Source of the DNA: Ornithodoros turicata
Lineage: Eukaryota > Arthropoda > Arachnida > Ixodida > Argasidae
DNA length: 64,000 nucleotides
Reading direction: 5' to 3'
Assembly (NCBI RefSeq): GCF_037126465.1
Contig: NC_088201.1
Span: 127,038,665-127,102,664, forward strand
This document shows positions 1-11,586 of the stretch, piece after piece (position 1 is the stretch's first letter; the number at the start of each line of letters is the position of its first letter). The position numbers and the translations under genes were made by a program. The notes beneath the pieces are model-generated. The model was given only the letters and a program-made list of their open reading frames with translations. It searched no databases and was not told the DNA's origin.

Positions 1-1599
1 AGCACGCAGACACGAAAGAAAACACGACACAACACAGACGACTCCATTGTTGCATCCATCAGACTGCACAGCACTTGCATGGACTGTCTTGCACATAAAT
101 TCCACATGCATGCACCATAACAAGGGCATCGGGATAACTTCTGAGGGCTTGACGTTTCACAGTACTGTGTCGCTCTAAATACACACGAATCTTCACTCGG
201 TGTGTAATATCTGCCCGGAGGAACACGTGGCAGGACGGATGATTTCAACTGAAATGTAAATGGCATTAATAGAGCATTTAAGACAAGCGATAAATAATAA
301 CGACGGTACATGTTTCACTTCTCAGAAATATGTTTACATGTGTGATTCCCTCAGAAATAAGCATGCAAAAAGAAGGCTAACCCGGCAGTGGACAAAAGCC
401 AAGAAAAAATAAATAAATATATAAATAACACAGCGCACATCTAAAAAACGATGACTCGAGCGATGAGTGCCTTCTCCCATCAAACAGTGCCTCACCGTAT
501 GTTATGGCTCCGTTTCTTCATTTTCGAAGTGGATCCTGTAATCACATCCGGCGGGCGCTGATAAGGTGCCGTGCTAAGGTTGTCATGGTGACCTGCGTAT
601 ATTACACAAACGCATTTGCTCATATTGCAGTTTCATAGGATGCTGAAAAAGTGTCAGACGACATGCCGGTCAACCCGAACACGCAATGCGCAAAACACAT
701 CTGATCACTGCATATAAGACGCTCGGGAAGAAAAATCTTGAATATCAAAATTACTCACCTGATTCTGTCCTAACTACACCTTGCTTATGTTCATACCATT
801 GCAGCTGAACCGATAACACCTTCCACCATGCAGATGCGAATACCCGACTCAGCATAGCCATTAGGCCGCACGCATGGCCTTCGGTGCAGCAATGTCCACG
901 TGCAAACCGACAGCCTGTCACTTTCAGTGTTCGTCTCTATACTGACCCCTTTTACACAATCAGCGATTCCGCGCAAGCGCAGACACTCTGTGTTTGGTCG
1001 CTCTGGCTAATCTCTTGAACAGTGACCTCGAAGCTGGACCAAACGCCTTTGTGCGCAGGATTAGTAACCCTCAACTATTCTCGTCGCTAGAGTGACTCCA
1101 TTTACACTTCCATTAGTGACCCTGCTACGAAACACCCAAAAAGAAAAAAAGAGTCACTTGAACCCTGATAGTGACAAGATTGCCACAGTGGTTCTACCGT
1201 TAGGGGGAGAGAGTTGAGCAAAAGGGCAGAAACAGCACAACTTCAACCTGCAGTCGGTAGAGGGAAAATAGGTCGGGGAGAACTGTTGCGCTTCTACCCG
1301 TTTTCAACCTTTTTTCTTAGAGTGTAGTATGGATGGCCCTTTCGAATTCTTCTCTTTAATAGTACATTGCGGACACAGTGTTGGTGTTACAATGAATGTG
1401 AAGAGCAAAGCGTTCTGTACATTTCCTGACGTAGTTTGTCTTGAATAGTTCCATAACATTCTCTTACTTCGCGGCGCTGAAACGCACGGAATGTGCACGG
1501 AATTAAACCAGTTCACTGACGTTCTGTTCAATCTCATTAGAGAAACGTTTTATTGCGCTGCGAATTTATTTTAAGTCCACTGTTTATGAAGCATGACAG
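1..1599. other. no gene seen
   Basis: Only short open frames without recognisable domains occur here, and no RNA gene or clear repeat boundary was found. The sequence is AT-rich and simple in places. It may hold old unrecognised repeats. Confidence 0.5.
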
Positions 1600-3661
1600 T
1601 ACACTCTTAACTCGGTACCCTTTAGTAAAGGGTAAAAAATCGCAATATTTTACCCTCTATTTCAGAAGCTACCAGGTACCCTCTGAGCAGTACCTTTTAT
1701 AAAAGTTACAAGGAAACCCACTAATTAGAGGTTACGGCCTTCAATCCAGCACCTGCCCGTAAAGGTTACGCCAACGTGCGGCTTTTTATACAGGATGTTC
1801 ATTTTTATTCGCAATAGAGTAGCGCTCATTTGGCAGGTGGATTATGTGAATTTTTGCTAATTAATCGATCCGTAGTTACAAACACATGCGTCAGGAAATG
1901 TCGGAAATGTTTGTAACTACGGATGGGTTAATTTGCGAAAATTAACATAACCCACCTGTCAAATGAGCGCTGCTTTGATGCGAATAAAAACAAACACCCT
2001 GTGCGTGGGATATGGACAGACATTTACAGAACACTCCAAGGTACAAAAATGAACCAGCAGAAAAGGAGATCTTGAACATATGTATATTACAAAAACAGAA
2101 GTCTGTCGAGAGGTGACACATTGTGCACAAGTGCGATTCTGATGTGAGGAGAAACCATGGTCGCTTTACCATGTATGTGGAAAAAAGAACTATCTTCTAA
2201 GTGAGAAGCAATGCATAAAAGTGCGAGGAAGCCAGCGAGTCAAAACAACTGGCCTACGTTTGCTAAGCTGAACAGACCCAACGAAATGGAGAATTGCAGC
2301 AGAAAAAAATTTATTCCACATTCGTGTTGCAGAGGCGAGCGCAAATGGCAATACAGTATTACATAAAACGCACACAACCTTGAGGAATATGAGTGTACAG
2401 TAACGCAGGAGACACTACATTACTGCGTTATCAGCGTTGGAGGCGCTTTGGGACGAGTTTGTGAGGTACTGCATTGCGCTGGTGACGGTATGTGAACCCG
2501 CATGTGGGATCCTGGGAACAAAAGTTTGGGCAATGAGAGTAACATTTACGGAACCATTCAAATCCGTACAAAGCACAAGGTGCAAAGCAGCATAAATGCG
2601 GGAAGGCGTTCACTCCGCGGTTGAGTCTTAGAATATCGTAAGAATACAGCAAGTAGGAAGCTGCGAATTATATATATAGATGCATATATCCGCAGCTCGC
2701 AAAATGCACGCCGGTGTATTGACTTGGCGACCAAGTAAGAGCAGAAAAGTAGCAAGCGTAAGTGGCGTTCATATGCAGGACCGCAAAACGCTTGCCATAA
2801 TTACAACAAACATACGCTAAGAGCTCTTGCTATCAAAATAACGCACGTACCTAGCACAAAATGTACACTTACCCAGTGTATGAAGTGTGTGAATTAGGGC
2901 TATGGTGGTGACGTTCGTTTTCGGTTATGCAATCTTCGCACTTACTACACTTTCCCCTGAGAACACCGAAAATATCCTTGTTTGCTAGCGACATCTAGCT
3001 TTTCCGTTGTTCCTGACGATACTATGCTAAACGCGAGGAAAACAACTGATTAAAACAGGTTACACTTGTTAACGGACGGACGACGAGCGTTAAGCGTTTC
3101 AAGGAAACCGCTCTCAGTGTGGATAGTCCTAGACCAGGTTCGGCTCGAAAAATCGGAAATCTTGGTGGTTGCGGCATTGACAATGGTTTTCCACCCTTTA
3201 GAAAGAAACATACTATCAGTATTCCAGACTGGGAACTTATAATCGGTGTTCATACAGCATTGATAACATGTGGTCGACGTATAGATGACGCTGAAATAGA
3301 TAAAAAAATAACAGCGTAGATTCGCAACTGTCGTCTCGAATGGGAGGGTGAAACGCGGCATTATGCTGAAAAACAGAAGGAAAACAAACGATAAGAACCT
3401 AACAAAGAAATTATCGTTGGAGATTTCGCTTAGAAGTTACAGTGTCGGAGTAGAGGGTACATTTATAAGTTACAACAAGCTGTTTTTGTTCTTTTCCGAG
3501 ATGTAACTTCTATTCGTGTTGTAAAGACATGACTTTGGTCGCTTTTAACCTCTAAATATACGTTACAGTGGTGTAACCTATAAGAAATCTCGAAATCTAC
3601 GTCTATATAGAAGTTACATGTTTCTAAAAGTTACAATAAAAGGTACGGGTTTAAGAGTGTA
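1600..3661. mobile_element. CACTA-like DNA element, non-autonomous
   Basis: The segment starts TACACTCTTAACTCGG and ends with the matching inverse TTTAAGAGTGTA, giving a terminal inverted repeat beginning CACTCTTAA. Imperfect inverted matches rich in GTAACTT and AAAGGGTA continue inward on both sides. The element at 61570-62826 has the related end CACTCTAAATCG and carries transposase-associated coding remnants, so the two probably belong to one superfamily. CACT-type ends are typical of the CACTA/Mirage/Chapaev group. No transposase was recognised here, so it looks non-autonomous. No clear target duplication beyond a possible TA was found. Confidence 0.5.
1791..2001. repeat. foldback miniature element (hairpin MITE)
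   Basis: Two arms of about 80 bases are inverted copies. The left arm runs CAGGATGTTC then TTTTTATTCGCAATAGAGTAG, and the right arm ends GCGAATAAAAACAAACACCCTG. The middle repeats GTTTGTAACTACGGAT and its inverse. The CAGGRTGTTC ends resemble other CAGGGTGTCC foldback repeats in this window. It lies inside the larger 1600-3661 element. It has no coding potential. Confidence 0.75.
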
Positions 3662-4919
3662 AGGCTGCGCGTTGTACTTCCATCTTTGAAGGAAAAATTT
3701 ATATAAAGGTAATGAAATAACTGTATACGTTGAGGAGAAAGGGCAGCCTCCTCCTCTTTCTTCTTTTGATACTTCTGATACCACTACGTCTGGTCTCTCT
3801 GGCCTCGGACCTCCATGTGCCCTAGAACTCAGCACAGACTACTTCCCGTGCCATACTTAAGACCATTCTCACCCGACACGATCGTCAGGGCAGGAATATG
3901 ATTTACAATTTTTTGCGTATTGCACGACGATTATCCTTACAGTGATGTACTTGTCTGTTCATTATTTTCACACGACTAGGGAGCCATATATTGAGACGGA
4001 AAGAAAGAGAAGAAGATGATGAACAAGCACGGAAACAAACATTGGAACGGAACGAGCATGTACAAGAATGCGAGCTAGCGGCAGAAATGAAGCAGTCCTG
4101 TTGGTCGGAGAAAATGCAGCCTCGCTGCATACTGTTCAACACTCTAGTCCAGCATCCCCACAGTGATTTTTGTTTTTATTTTAATTTTCTGGTGTTCTAC
4201 CGCTCATCGCTCAACGCTGCTCATCGCTCAACGCCTGATTAGACTTCACATCATATCCGAATCTACAGTCCTGCCTTTCCTTTGTTTTCTTTCTTTACTT
4301 TTTTTACGGACCTGCGTTAGTCGTGACCATGGAGGAAAGAATAAAAGGAGGCGCCCCAACAGCTCTTCGACAGAAAAGAGAAGCGTGGGGCAAGTGACGT
4401 GAGGATAGGAGACGAGCTGTAGCTTCTTTGGAGCTACGAGAGGGTCACGTTACCAGAACAGCCCAACGAGGTCGCTCTGCACACGCCACTTTGGGGGCCA
4501 CTTCGGCGCGCTACCACCACACCTCTCCAAGTATTCCGAAACTATGCGTTTGGGGCTCCCATAGAGATGTATGTTAACGAAACCGGAAGGCGAGCGATGA
4601 TGTCACTCGAGTGGCCCCCAATCTCGCTTTCACTTCTCAGAGCAACAGGGCTCCTCCTCTCTTTCCTTCCTCCATGGTCGTGACGTTGCCCGCCGACTAC
4701 GGCAAACAGTTACACCACCACCACTACCTGCTCTTCGCTCAGGGCGGTGACATCACAACACGTGAGCGCTCGCAACGTGCACAATAACCACAAAGCAGCA
4801 GCTTTACGAGGAGCACAGATTGTGACCACAGCAAAGTTCGATAAAGTACCTCGTTTAGTTAGCCTGAACGACTCGTTCAGCTGTCACGTGCCGTTAAGTT
4901 GGAGGTGTGAAACGATTGA
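3662..4919. other. no gene seen
   Basis: Short open frames only, without domain similarity that I recognise. The last 200 bases before the PLE fragment are moderately GC-rich. No repeat boundary could be placed. Confidence 0.4.
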
Positions 4920-5563
4920 GCCCCCAGACCAGGCAAGTTCTACATGCTTCCAGAAATTCACAAACCCGGAAATTCAGGCCGCCCAATAGTGGCACGCAAT
5001 GGGACTGCTACCGAGAAACTATCTAGCTTTGTTGACTACCTCCTGAAGGATATACCGCCACAACTGCCTTCTTACATTAAGACCGCAAACCATTTTCTCG
5101 AATTACTAACGGAGTGCGAACCCTCCCCTTCGATCATATTTGTTACGCTAGACATGTCCTCTCTCTACACCAACATCCCACACGACGACGGCATCCTCGC
5201 AGCAGAGGAGGCATTCCAAAAATACTCAGGTCATGCATTTGATCCCGTTGTCCTTTCCACTTTTCTCAATCTAATTCTCAAAAACAATAACTTTGAATTC
5301 GATGGTAAGCACTACTTACAAGTTAACGGAAGGGCCATGGGCACTAAGATGGCGCCGAGTTACGCCAACATTTCTATGGGATCAGTAGAAGAACTTTTTT
5401 TGTCCAAACGTGAGAAAAAGCCAACCTTCTACAAGCGCTTCCTTGATGATATTTTCATGGTATGGCCGCGTTCAGATGATGACCTAAATGAATTTATTAA
5501 CGACAGCAACGAAGTTCACAGTTCCATCAAATTTACTCAACAGTTAACGGGACCCAAAAATTA
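4920..5563 (+). pseudogene. Penelope-like element reverse transcriptase, middle part
   Basis: This is a 5'- and 3'-truncated PLE reverse transcriptase, the enzyme that copies PLE RNA at a nicked target. Visible family motifs are MLPEIHKPGNSGRPIV, TLDMSSLYTNIPHDDG (motif A, catalytic Asp), GRAMGTKMAPSYANI (motif B) and YKRFLDDIFMVW (motif C, FLDD). The frame stays open to about 5563 and then meets copy A of the THAP locus, so the thumb, linker and GIY-YIG parts are missing. An upstream in-frame stop at 4917 marks the 5' break. It is closely related to the minus-strand fragment at 23715-24500. The PLE remnant at 11587 overlaps it in protein coordinates but differs in sequence, so the two are separate copies. 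Confidence 0.9.
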
Positions 5564-5566
5564 AAA

Positions 5567-7355
5567 ATTGGGTTTCGGGTCCAGGGCTCCCAGGTATTGG
5601 TCAACCCTTACCACGTGAGTTAATTTTGTAGAGAACAAAGGTGTCGCACATTATCTTACAGCTAAACGCCATTCTAAAAATGACGCTCACTTCAATAGTT
5701 CCTACATTGATAACGCATTAATAAAGCATTCAGCTACTTCGCCGCTACGAGCTACTATCCGCCGCGCCATCTGCAAGGCTGTCAGTGTGTTATCGCGTTT
5801 ATTGTCTACTTCGTGGGTGGTCGTGTTGGTCGCGCGAAGCAGAAAATGGAAGTGAATGACATGTCTGTGGCTGCTGTGTCACGTATTAGAGAGACCTACA
5901 TATGCCTGGCGTAGGCTTGGTGTTCGAAGATGCAAAAATCATCTTCATTCATCTTCGTCGAGGGGCGTGTTCTAGCACAAGATTCCTCAGGACAGTGCGC
6001 GAAAACGAATGTGGTTCGAAACACTCGGCTATTAGATACAGCAGTCGTGTCGTGTGTGCTGAGCTCATTTTACTGCCGATGACTACGAAGATGCCGAATA
6101 CCGTAGAAGGCGAATTGCGAAGACGTCCAAAGCAAACTGCCGTTCAGTAACCAGTGATTTTGCTTCACCGAGGTGACCAGTTCAACACAACGTCTTAGGT
6201 ATGCACAGGTGCCACACATGTATAAATTATAATATTGCTATGACGTATTCCATTTAACTAACGTTATTCTACTTGTCCCGTGCTGAACATTGTCAACATC
6301 AACAAATTTAATTTTAGGGGCCTTCCAGTGGTGAAGTGGCGCAAGACTGCTTCGTGTGTGTGTGATCCAGGCACTCAAGTTGACATGGCAGAAATAGCTG
6401 AAAACAGGTATGCAAAGTCCACAGATGGAAGCACTAGATCTCTTACGTGTTGCAGACTTTGTGACATTTTGAGGGTCTTTGGACAGGTGCAGAACATTAG
6501 CATGACGTAAACAGTATAGGAGAAAAAACCGATGAGAACTACTATATTCTTTGAAGGGTAGAGGAATACTTCCTGTTGAGGTAGACTAAGGAACGCTAAT
6601 TAATTTTCTAGAGATGCATCCTCTACACTTGAATTCCCAGTGAAACAGCGGAAGTTCATTGTCTTTGAAGCCCCACTACTGGAAGTGTGTCACAGCTGCA
6701 GTGAGCCATGTAAGGTTACCACATCATATTGGTCCTAAATTTGAAGTGTTCCCCTATCTCGGGCGCAACTGGCATTTCTCTTTATTGCTCTCCCGATTCT
6801 ACCTTCTCAGAAATTAATGTAGTTCTTCATGTATTGCATTGGCACTGCCTTTTTCTACTCATGGTTTCAGTTTCTTCTTGTGTTGAATGAATCTTCAACT
6901 GAGAGTTTGCAGCCGCCACGCTTGTCTACTGTGTTTGCCCCTCATCTATATTGATGTGCTACAACGGTATAGCACATCAACATGCCAACAACCTACCAAC
7001 AACAACCAAACAACCTTGCCTAGTCCTACTTTTGGATGGAAACTACATGTGGTGACATCCACATATATAAATTTTTAGTCAACGTGGATTTGCTGTTTTT
7101 GTACAACCTTCATTGTACATTTCTTTTGTCTCACTTAGTACGCCTGAAGAAAAGTTCTCATCTTCATCAAGATGACAGGTCATGTTGGATCTATCTGCAG
7201 CATTATGGTTCCTGTAATCTTTTCGCCAACACAGAATACGAAAGTGCACAAAGGGTAAAATATAACTTCTTTGGTAAAAGGGAAAGACAAAACTGTTTAT
7301 ACTTCTCTTGTTTATTTTGCTGCAGGTTTTACAACTCTATCAAGCATGTCAAAAC
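5567..7355 (+). other. duplicated THAP locus, copy A (left part)
   Basis: From 5567 the sequence is a diverged copy of 58688 onward: the same promoter-side block, the same 119-bp intron position, and the same late acceptor ending TTTGCTGCAG (7324). The copy is interrupted at 7348-7355 (GTCAAAAC) by a P-like transposon and resumes at 9932. Its end near 10135 matches the end of copy B near 60700. The joint with PLE sequence at 5564-5567 shows that the duplicated segment has a sharp left edge. Confidence 0.75.
5902..6510 (+). pseudogene. THAP-domain protein, copy A, decayed
   Basis: Exon 1 holds a frame with RTVRENECGSKHSAIRYSS and CAE, matching the C-terminal half of a THAP zinc finger (PSKHS, then CxxH), followed by RRRPKQTAV, like the AVPSV motif that follows many THAP domains. 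A stop interrupts the frame right after this. The first zinc-binding Cys codon of copy B (TGT) is CGT here. A 119-bp GT-AG intron (6199-6317) separates exon 2, which encodes CDPGTQVDMAEIAENRYAKS and ends near 6510. Copy B at 59030-59656 has the same structure. The THAP call is an inference from partial motifs. Confidence 0.5.
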
Positions 7356-8848
7356 CACGACCATCTCTATAATACACGACCATAACACTCGCCCGTTCGC
7401 CTATGGGACTTCCGTCCGCGCCTCGAGGAGCGGAAGTGCCGTATTTACGCGCGAGCGCCCGCCAGGGGCGCCACTTGCGGGACCCAGAAGAGCGCCTGTA
7501 GTAGCTCAGCTGTGTGCAATATGAGTGGTCCCTGTGGTTAATTCTTCCTGCGTACATGTTTGTGTATTGTCGCAGGTTGTCTGTTGACGTAGAGCTAAGA
7601 GTTCTGAAACTAAATACTCAGAAATAGGCTGTGCTCTGAAGCGTAGGTGGCATGTAAAACTGTGAAACTCGCGCACTATGTGCCGTACATCGTACACATA
7701 AACTTGGCAGCAGCACCTTGTGTATTGGGCCAGTTATCATGCGTTTATGATTGTCAGGCGCAAGCGCGTTCAGATTTTACGTTTCACGTGAGAGGCGTTC
7801 CGTGTTAGCATACAGGGCAGTTACAGAGAATGGGTGAATGCGACGGTAAGAAGAAACTGTTCCTGGCAAAGATATGACTGACACCTGTTACGACGTCCAA
7901 CATAATTTGTTGTATAAGCAAGCACTTCAGTTTTAAATCAGCAGTTGCTTGTTTTGTTTTCCTACTTATTGGTCCCTTTTTATTTTAATTTTACACTTTT
8001 TTCTTCTTCTTTTGCGGTTTGCCATTACAATGCTCTGCTAACCTTTATTATGCTGTTCGGATAGAAGCCAGTCTGAGAATGTTTCTTGATAGTGGCTTTT
8101 CTGCGGCGCTACCTTTTGGTGCCTCTTTTGTGTTCGTTTTGCACACCTGGGAGATGCAAGGCTGTGTAAACTTCGTCATCACTAAACATAGGTATCGTAG
8201 CCACGGTGCCACGTCTGAGAATTTTGCGCTTTGCGCCGATGCTAAAGTCTTCGGCCTTGAAATGCCGAGAACACGCAGAGTTCGAGCTAGCATGCAGGCG
8301 AAAAACGATTTTAATGGAGAGTTTTTCGCTGTTGTTGCAGACAATGGTCGCGGCTGATTACTTTGTTGTACGAAGCATCACCATCAAATTTAATGGAAGC
8401 CTTGCTCATCGGCACCAGTGAAGATGCTGTTCTCCTTTGCGAATCTGATTGTACGGCCGAACACAAGAATCCTAAGTGATGCAGTCAAAAACTTCTAATA
8501 TTAAAATTAATGTGATAATTTAACAAATAAATGCTATTTTCCTTGCTGACTTGTTGTTATGTTTATCGTAATTTCTGTAATTCCAGATGACATCTTCATC
8601 ACAGTATTCATGGTACTAGTTACATCATTTAAATACTGTATATTTTATATTTAAATACTCCCATCGAAAAGTATTTATGAAGAGTATTTAAACACCCCTT
8701 TCAACAAAGTATTTTGTATTTATATTTCAATACTCAAAAAATGCATTTATGTCCACCTCTGGTCGGAGGCCACGGTTCATTATTCGTTTGTTTGTTTTTT
8801 TTTGTTTTTTTTTTTCAGAGAGAGGTGCGTAAAAGGTACTCAGCTATA

Positions 8849-9072
8849 TTAGATAAAACTATTTATGGCACACACTGCCGTCCAAAAAGTGCCCCCTATA
8901 CGAAATGAAACAATCGCAATTCGCAATGAAGGTACTGGTGTCAAGACGCCGCGATATATTTCGAGCCACTTCTCCTGTAAGACAGCATTTGAGCGCGGAA
9001 CTCGTGGAATGAAATACTTGTGTTCGACACTGCTTTCTTCGGCTTGCAAAGCGGGACGGTGCAGTACACCAT
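8849..9072 (-). pseudogene. THAP zinc finger of P-like transposase, frameshifted
   Basis: Reading leftward from 9072 the frame begins MVYCTVPLCKPK and reaches SFHEF, the first half of a THAP finger (C-x4-C, then the SFHxF signature). After SFHEF the match moves to another frame with PRSNAVLQEKWLEIYRG, the usual tryptophan helix region. The following CxxH part is not clear. THAP fingers bind DNA, and in P transposases they recognise element ends. The start lies about 0.2 kb inside the nested element's edge and about 0.86 kb from the right end of the host transposon. At least one frameshift makes this copy non-functional. Confidence 0.6.
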
Positions 9073-9268
9073 CACGTCTGCACCATGCACAAACCATGCA
9101 CTGGAGACAAACACTGTCCACCGCGTGAAAAATAGCAAGAACCAAACGCGAATCACGGCAGCAACGGTATCCGCATAGCATGCGTCGTCTGCCGAGGGTC
9201 CCGTATTCAGCGCCACAAACGCGCGGCGGCCGCTTGGCGAAACTACATCAGTAGCGCTGGGGCTAGGT

Positions 9269-9886
9269 CATGGAGGTAAGAAACTAAGGAGAGGGCTATA
9301 AGATCGGAGGGCCGTGGGACCCCTCTAGCGGTCGCTCCTGGCAATACCACGCCCATCTAGTTGCCCGGTCACGTGATCCCCACATGTTTCGGCGTTATGG
9401 CGGTCTGCTCGGAGGATTGGAAGTTTAGCAAACCTCATCTTCAGCAAACGTCTTACCTTCAAGGAGTCCATTCGCACAATACTTTGAAGGTTATGGGTTG
9501 TTTCAACATTTGCCGCGTGATAAATCACAACAAAAGTTGAGCAAAACAGAAGAGAAGCCAGGCAATGTCACGATGACGTACGTACGTCTTCTAGCGATTT
9601 GTGATCCATTGCTTCCACACTGAGATGATCTATCTTGTCTTTCAACGGGTGTGATAACTTCTAAGATGTTATGAAAGCGGAAACAAGTTATTCGGCCGCA
9701 GCTCGTCTCTGTATTCAGGTAAGATACGCCGCGGACATGGAGGACGCCATGTTTTATGACGTCTTGCCGTGACGTTTATGGGTCACGTGTGTGGGCAACT
9801 AACCACAATGCCATGCACGGGTCACAGCACGCTCGCTTGCATTGGGAGAGGCGCTTAGGGCATCTCCTTAGTTTCTTACCTCCATG
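9269..9886. mobile_element. second P-like miniature element (nested)
   Basis: Perfect 24-base inverted ends start CATGGAGGTAAGAAACTAAG. They are flanked by a perfect 8-bp duplication GGCTAGGT at 9261-9268 and 9887-9894. Drosophila P ends also begin CATG and make 8-bp duplications, so a non-autonomous P-type element is the best call. hAT elements also make 8-bp duplications but usually begin CAG or TAG. The 618-bp body has no long open frame. Insertion near the right end of the 7356-9931 transposon dates it as younger than that element. Confidence 0.8.
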
Positions 9887-9931
9887 GGCTAGGTGCAAGT
9901 GTGATGGTCGTGTATTATAGAGATGGTCGTG

Positions 9932-10135
9932 GTCAAAACATCAGAGGGCAAGAAGTCCTGCTCTGTTTCCCAAATCCCTGGATAATAAAAAAAGAAGGCT
10001 ATAGTTTGAGTGGTGACAAAATGTTGCTCCTGCTCTTACATTATATTTCAATTAAATGTTAAGCGTTTGTCGTGTACACTGAAGCCACTTTTAATATTCA
10101 GGGCTGTCAAAAGTACTTTACAAAAGTACATCTGA
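9932..10135 (+). other. duplicated THAP locus, copy A (right end)
   Basis: This continues copy A after the transposon. It shares GGGCTGTCAAAAGTACTTTAC and the AATAAAAAA-rich block near 9983 with 60500-60700. Similarity stops near 10135. The AATAAA block could be a polyadenylation signal of the duplicated transcript. Confidence 0.7.
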
Positions 10136-10869
10136 ATTACGGTAACGGAGAACTTGCACAATAAATTATTTAGCCATTTGGAGTATTATTGCCAACACCA
10201 ATGCTGCATGGTTAACTTTGAACCCAGATTAACGGTTGAAATACTTGAAGTCAGCCCAGAAGTCCTTCTTTACGAATATTAGTTGGTGATATGATAATGA
10301 ATCAGTTACAAGCACTCCTTTTAGCAAAACAGAGTTCATTAAATGTTAAATCCCAATCTCGGTTCAAATATTAATTGGCATTTGGAAATCTGGTCAATAA
10401 GAAATACATTAAAAGGTTATGAACACAGTTTAGCTGAGTGACACTGATGAAAACTATATTAATTACTCATATATATACAAGACATGAGTATAATCTACAA
10501 ATACAGATATGCCCCCAGGTTACTTAAGCTTTCAGGAACAAACTAATAATTATAATATGCTGTGACTGCAAAGAAAAAGCAATGAGAAAAACTTGCAGCA
10601 AGCAAGAAATGAAAATTTGGTGACATCAATATATACAGACGAAAGATATTCAATATGTCTGATGTTCTCATGTTCAATATGTACATTTCTACAAGTCCGC
10701 ACACTGATGGGGAAAGCGTCCCTAATAGCATGCACGACGCACGCAGGAAGAATGCTTTCTATTGTACTTTCTCAGAGCACCCCATATCCTCCTTGTGAAT
10801 AGCCGACAGGTGATATGACCGAATTTCCTGCAGAAATAAGGGTTTTCCGTCCCGTTTGCCGTTCAAGTA
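10136..10869. other. no gene seen
   Basis: AT-rich sequence with short open frames only. No repeat, RNA gene or domain was recognised. Confidence 0.45.
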
Positions 10870-11330
10870 GCGCGTAAAGACCACAAAGCGCTTACGCTAA
10901 TGTTGCCATGCACTTCAGTTTCTCGGATGTATGTAAAAGACACTTGCAGTACTTCGGTGTCCAGGCACAGTATTTCAAAATATCCGTTAGTTGTGGTGCA
11001 ATTGTCGCTGTTTTTCACACGCATTCTCTACCTCTCGGCAGCAAAAACACTGGTCCGTGGTATCCATCGGTTTGCATTTCCCACATGAACACCTGCACGA
11101 CGAAAAAACAGCGCTTGTTTCGGCTTACACGAGTGTTTCTGCCTGATACATGTAAATTTCACAAACCAGTCCGTGTTCATGGCGCGATGAGCTACAGGTG
11201 AGGACGAATGTGACTCCGGTATATCTCTGGACGAGGAATCTTCTGCTGCCATGAACACACTTTTTAGCACTCTATCGCACGAACAAAAGTTGTGTGAGCG
11301 ATAGTTCTCGAATGCGAAATTCCAGCGCAC
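10870..11330 (-). pseudogene. P2X7-like cysteine-rich domain, broken
   Basis: On the minus strand near 11092-11010 the frame reads CSCGKCKPMDTTDQCFCCRE. This fits the CxCGxC...MxTxxQCxCC pattern of the domain related to the P2X7 receptor C-terminus, common in invertebrate orphan proteins. After a one-base shift the match continues with CTTTNGYFEILCLDTEVLQV, the second conserved block (CL, VL). Upstream, a serine-rich stretch (AAEDSSSRDIPESHSSSP) lies in a third frame and may be a preceding exon. A TTTTTTCGTGCAG acceptor sits directly before the CSCGKC block. The frameshift suggests a pseudogene. Function is unknown in this setting. Confidence 0.6.
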
Positions 11331-11586
11331 TCATGTTCAAGAAGTTCGACATTCTCGACGTAGAAAGTGGTCACAAATGCTAAGGCCATTTTCGTTTTCG
11401 CCGGAGTAGCGACCGGAAGCACGCGTATTACATGCGTCCTCGACAGATGGCGCGGGGTGATGCAATTATTGACAGACTGCTCGGTTTCCTACCAGATCCC
11501 TACAATCATGGAAAACTCGATTACAGAAACACTACAGCGATTTCAGCGGAGTTCTTTGATATTTCAACTTTTGAAGGTTCCAGCTT
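11331..11586. other. short unassigned spacer
   Basis: No recognised domain. The PLE frame becomes recognisable only at about 11587, so this may be foreign sequence at the 5' break of that copy. Confidence 0.35.

Larger units (their letters stand above)
7356..9931 (-). mobile_element. P-element-like DNA transposon
   Basis: The ends are inverted repeats starting CACGACCATCTCTATAATAC and matching for about 36 bases with few differences. They are flanked by a perfect 8-bp duplication GTCAAAAC (7348-7355 and 9932-9939). The homologous locus copy B has the same site once (near 60508) with no insertion, so the element boundaries are proven inside this window. An 8-bp duplication plus a minus-strand THAP domain near the right end fits the P superfamily, whose transposases start with a THAP finger. 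The rest of the transposase is not recognisable, so the copy is decayed or deleted. It contains a second P-like element at 9269-9886. Confidence 0.8.
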
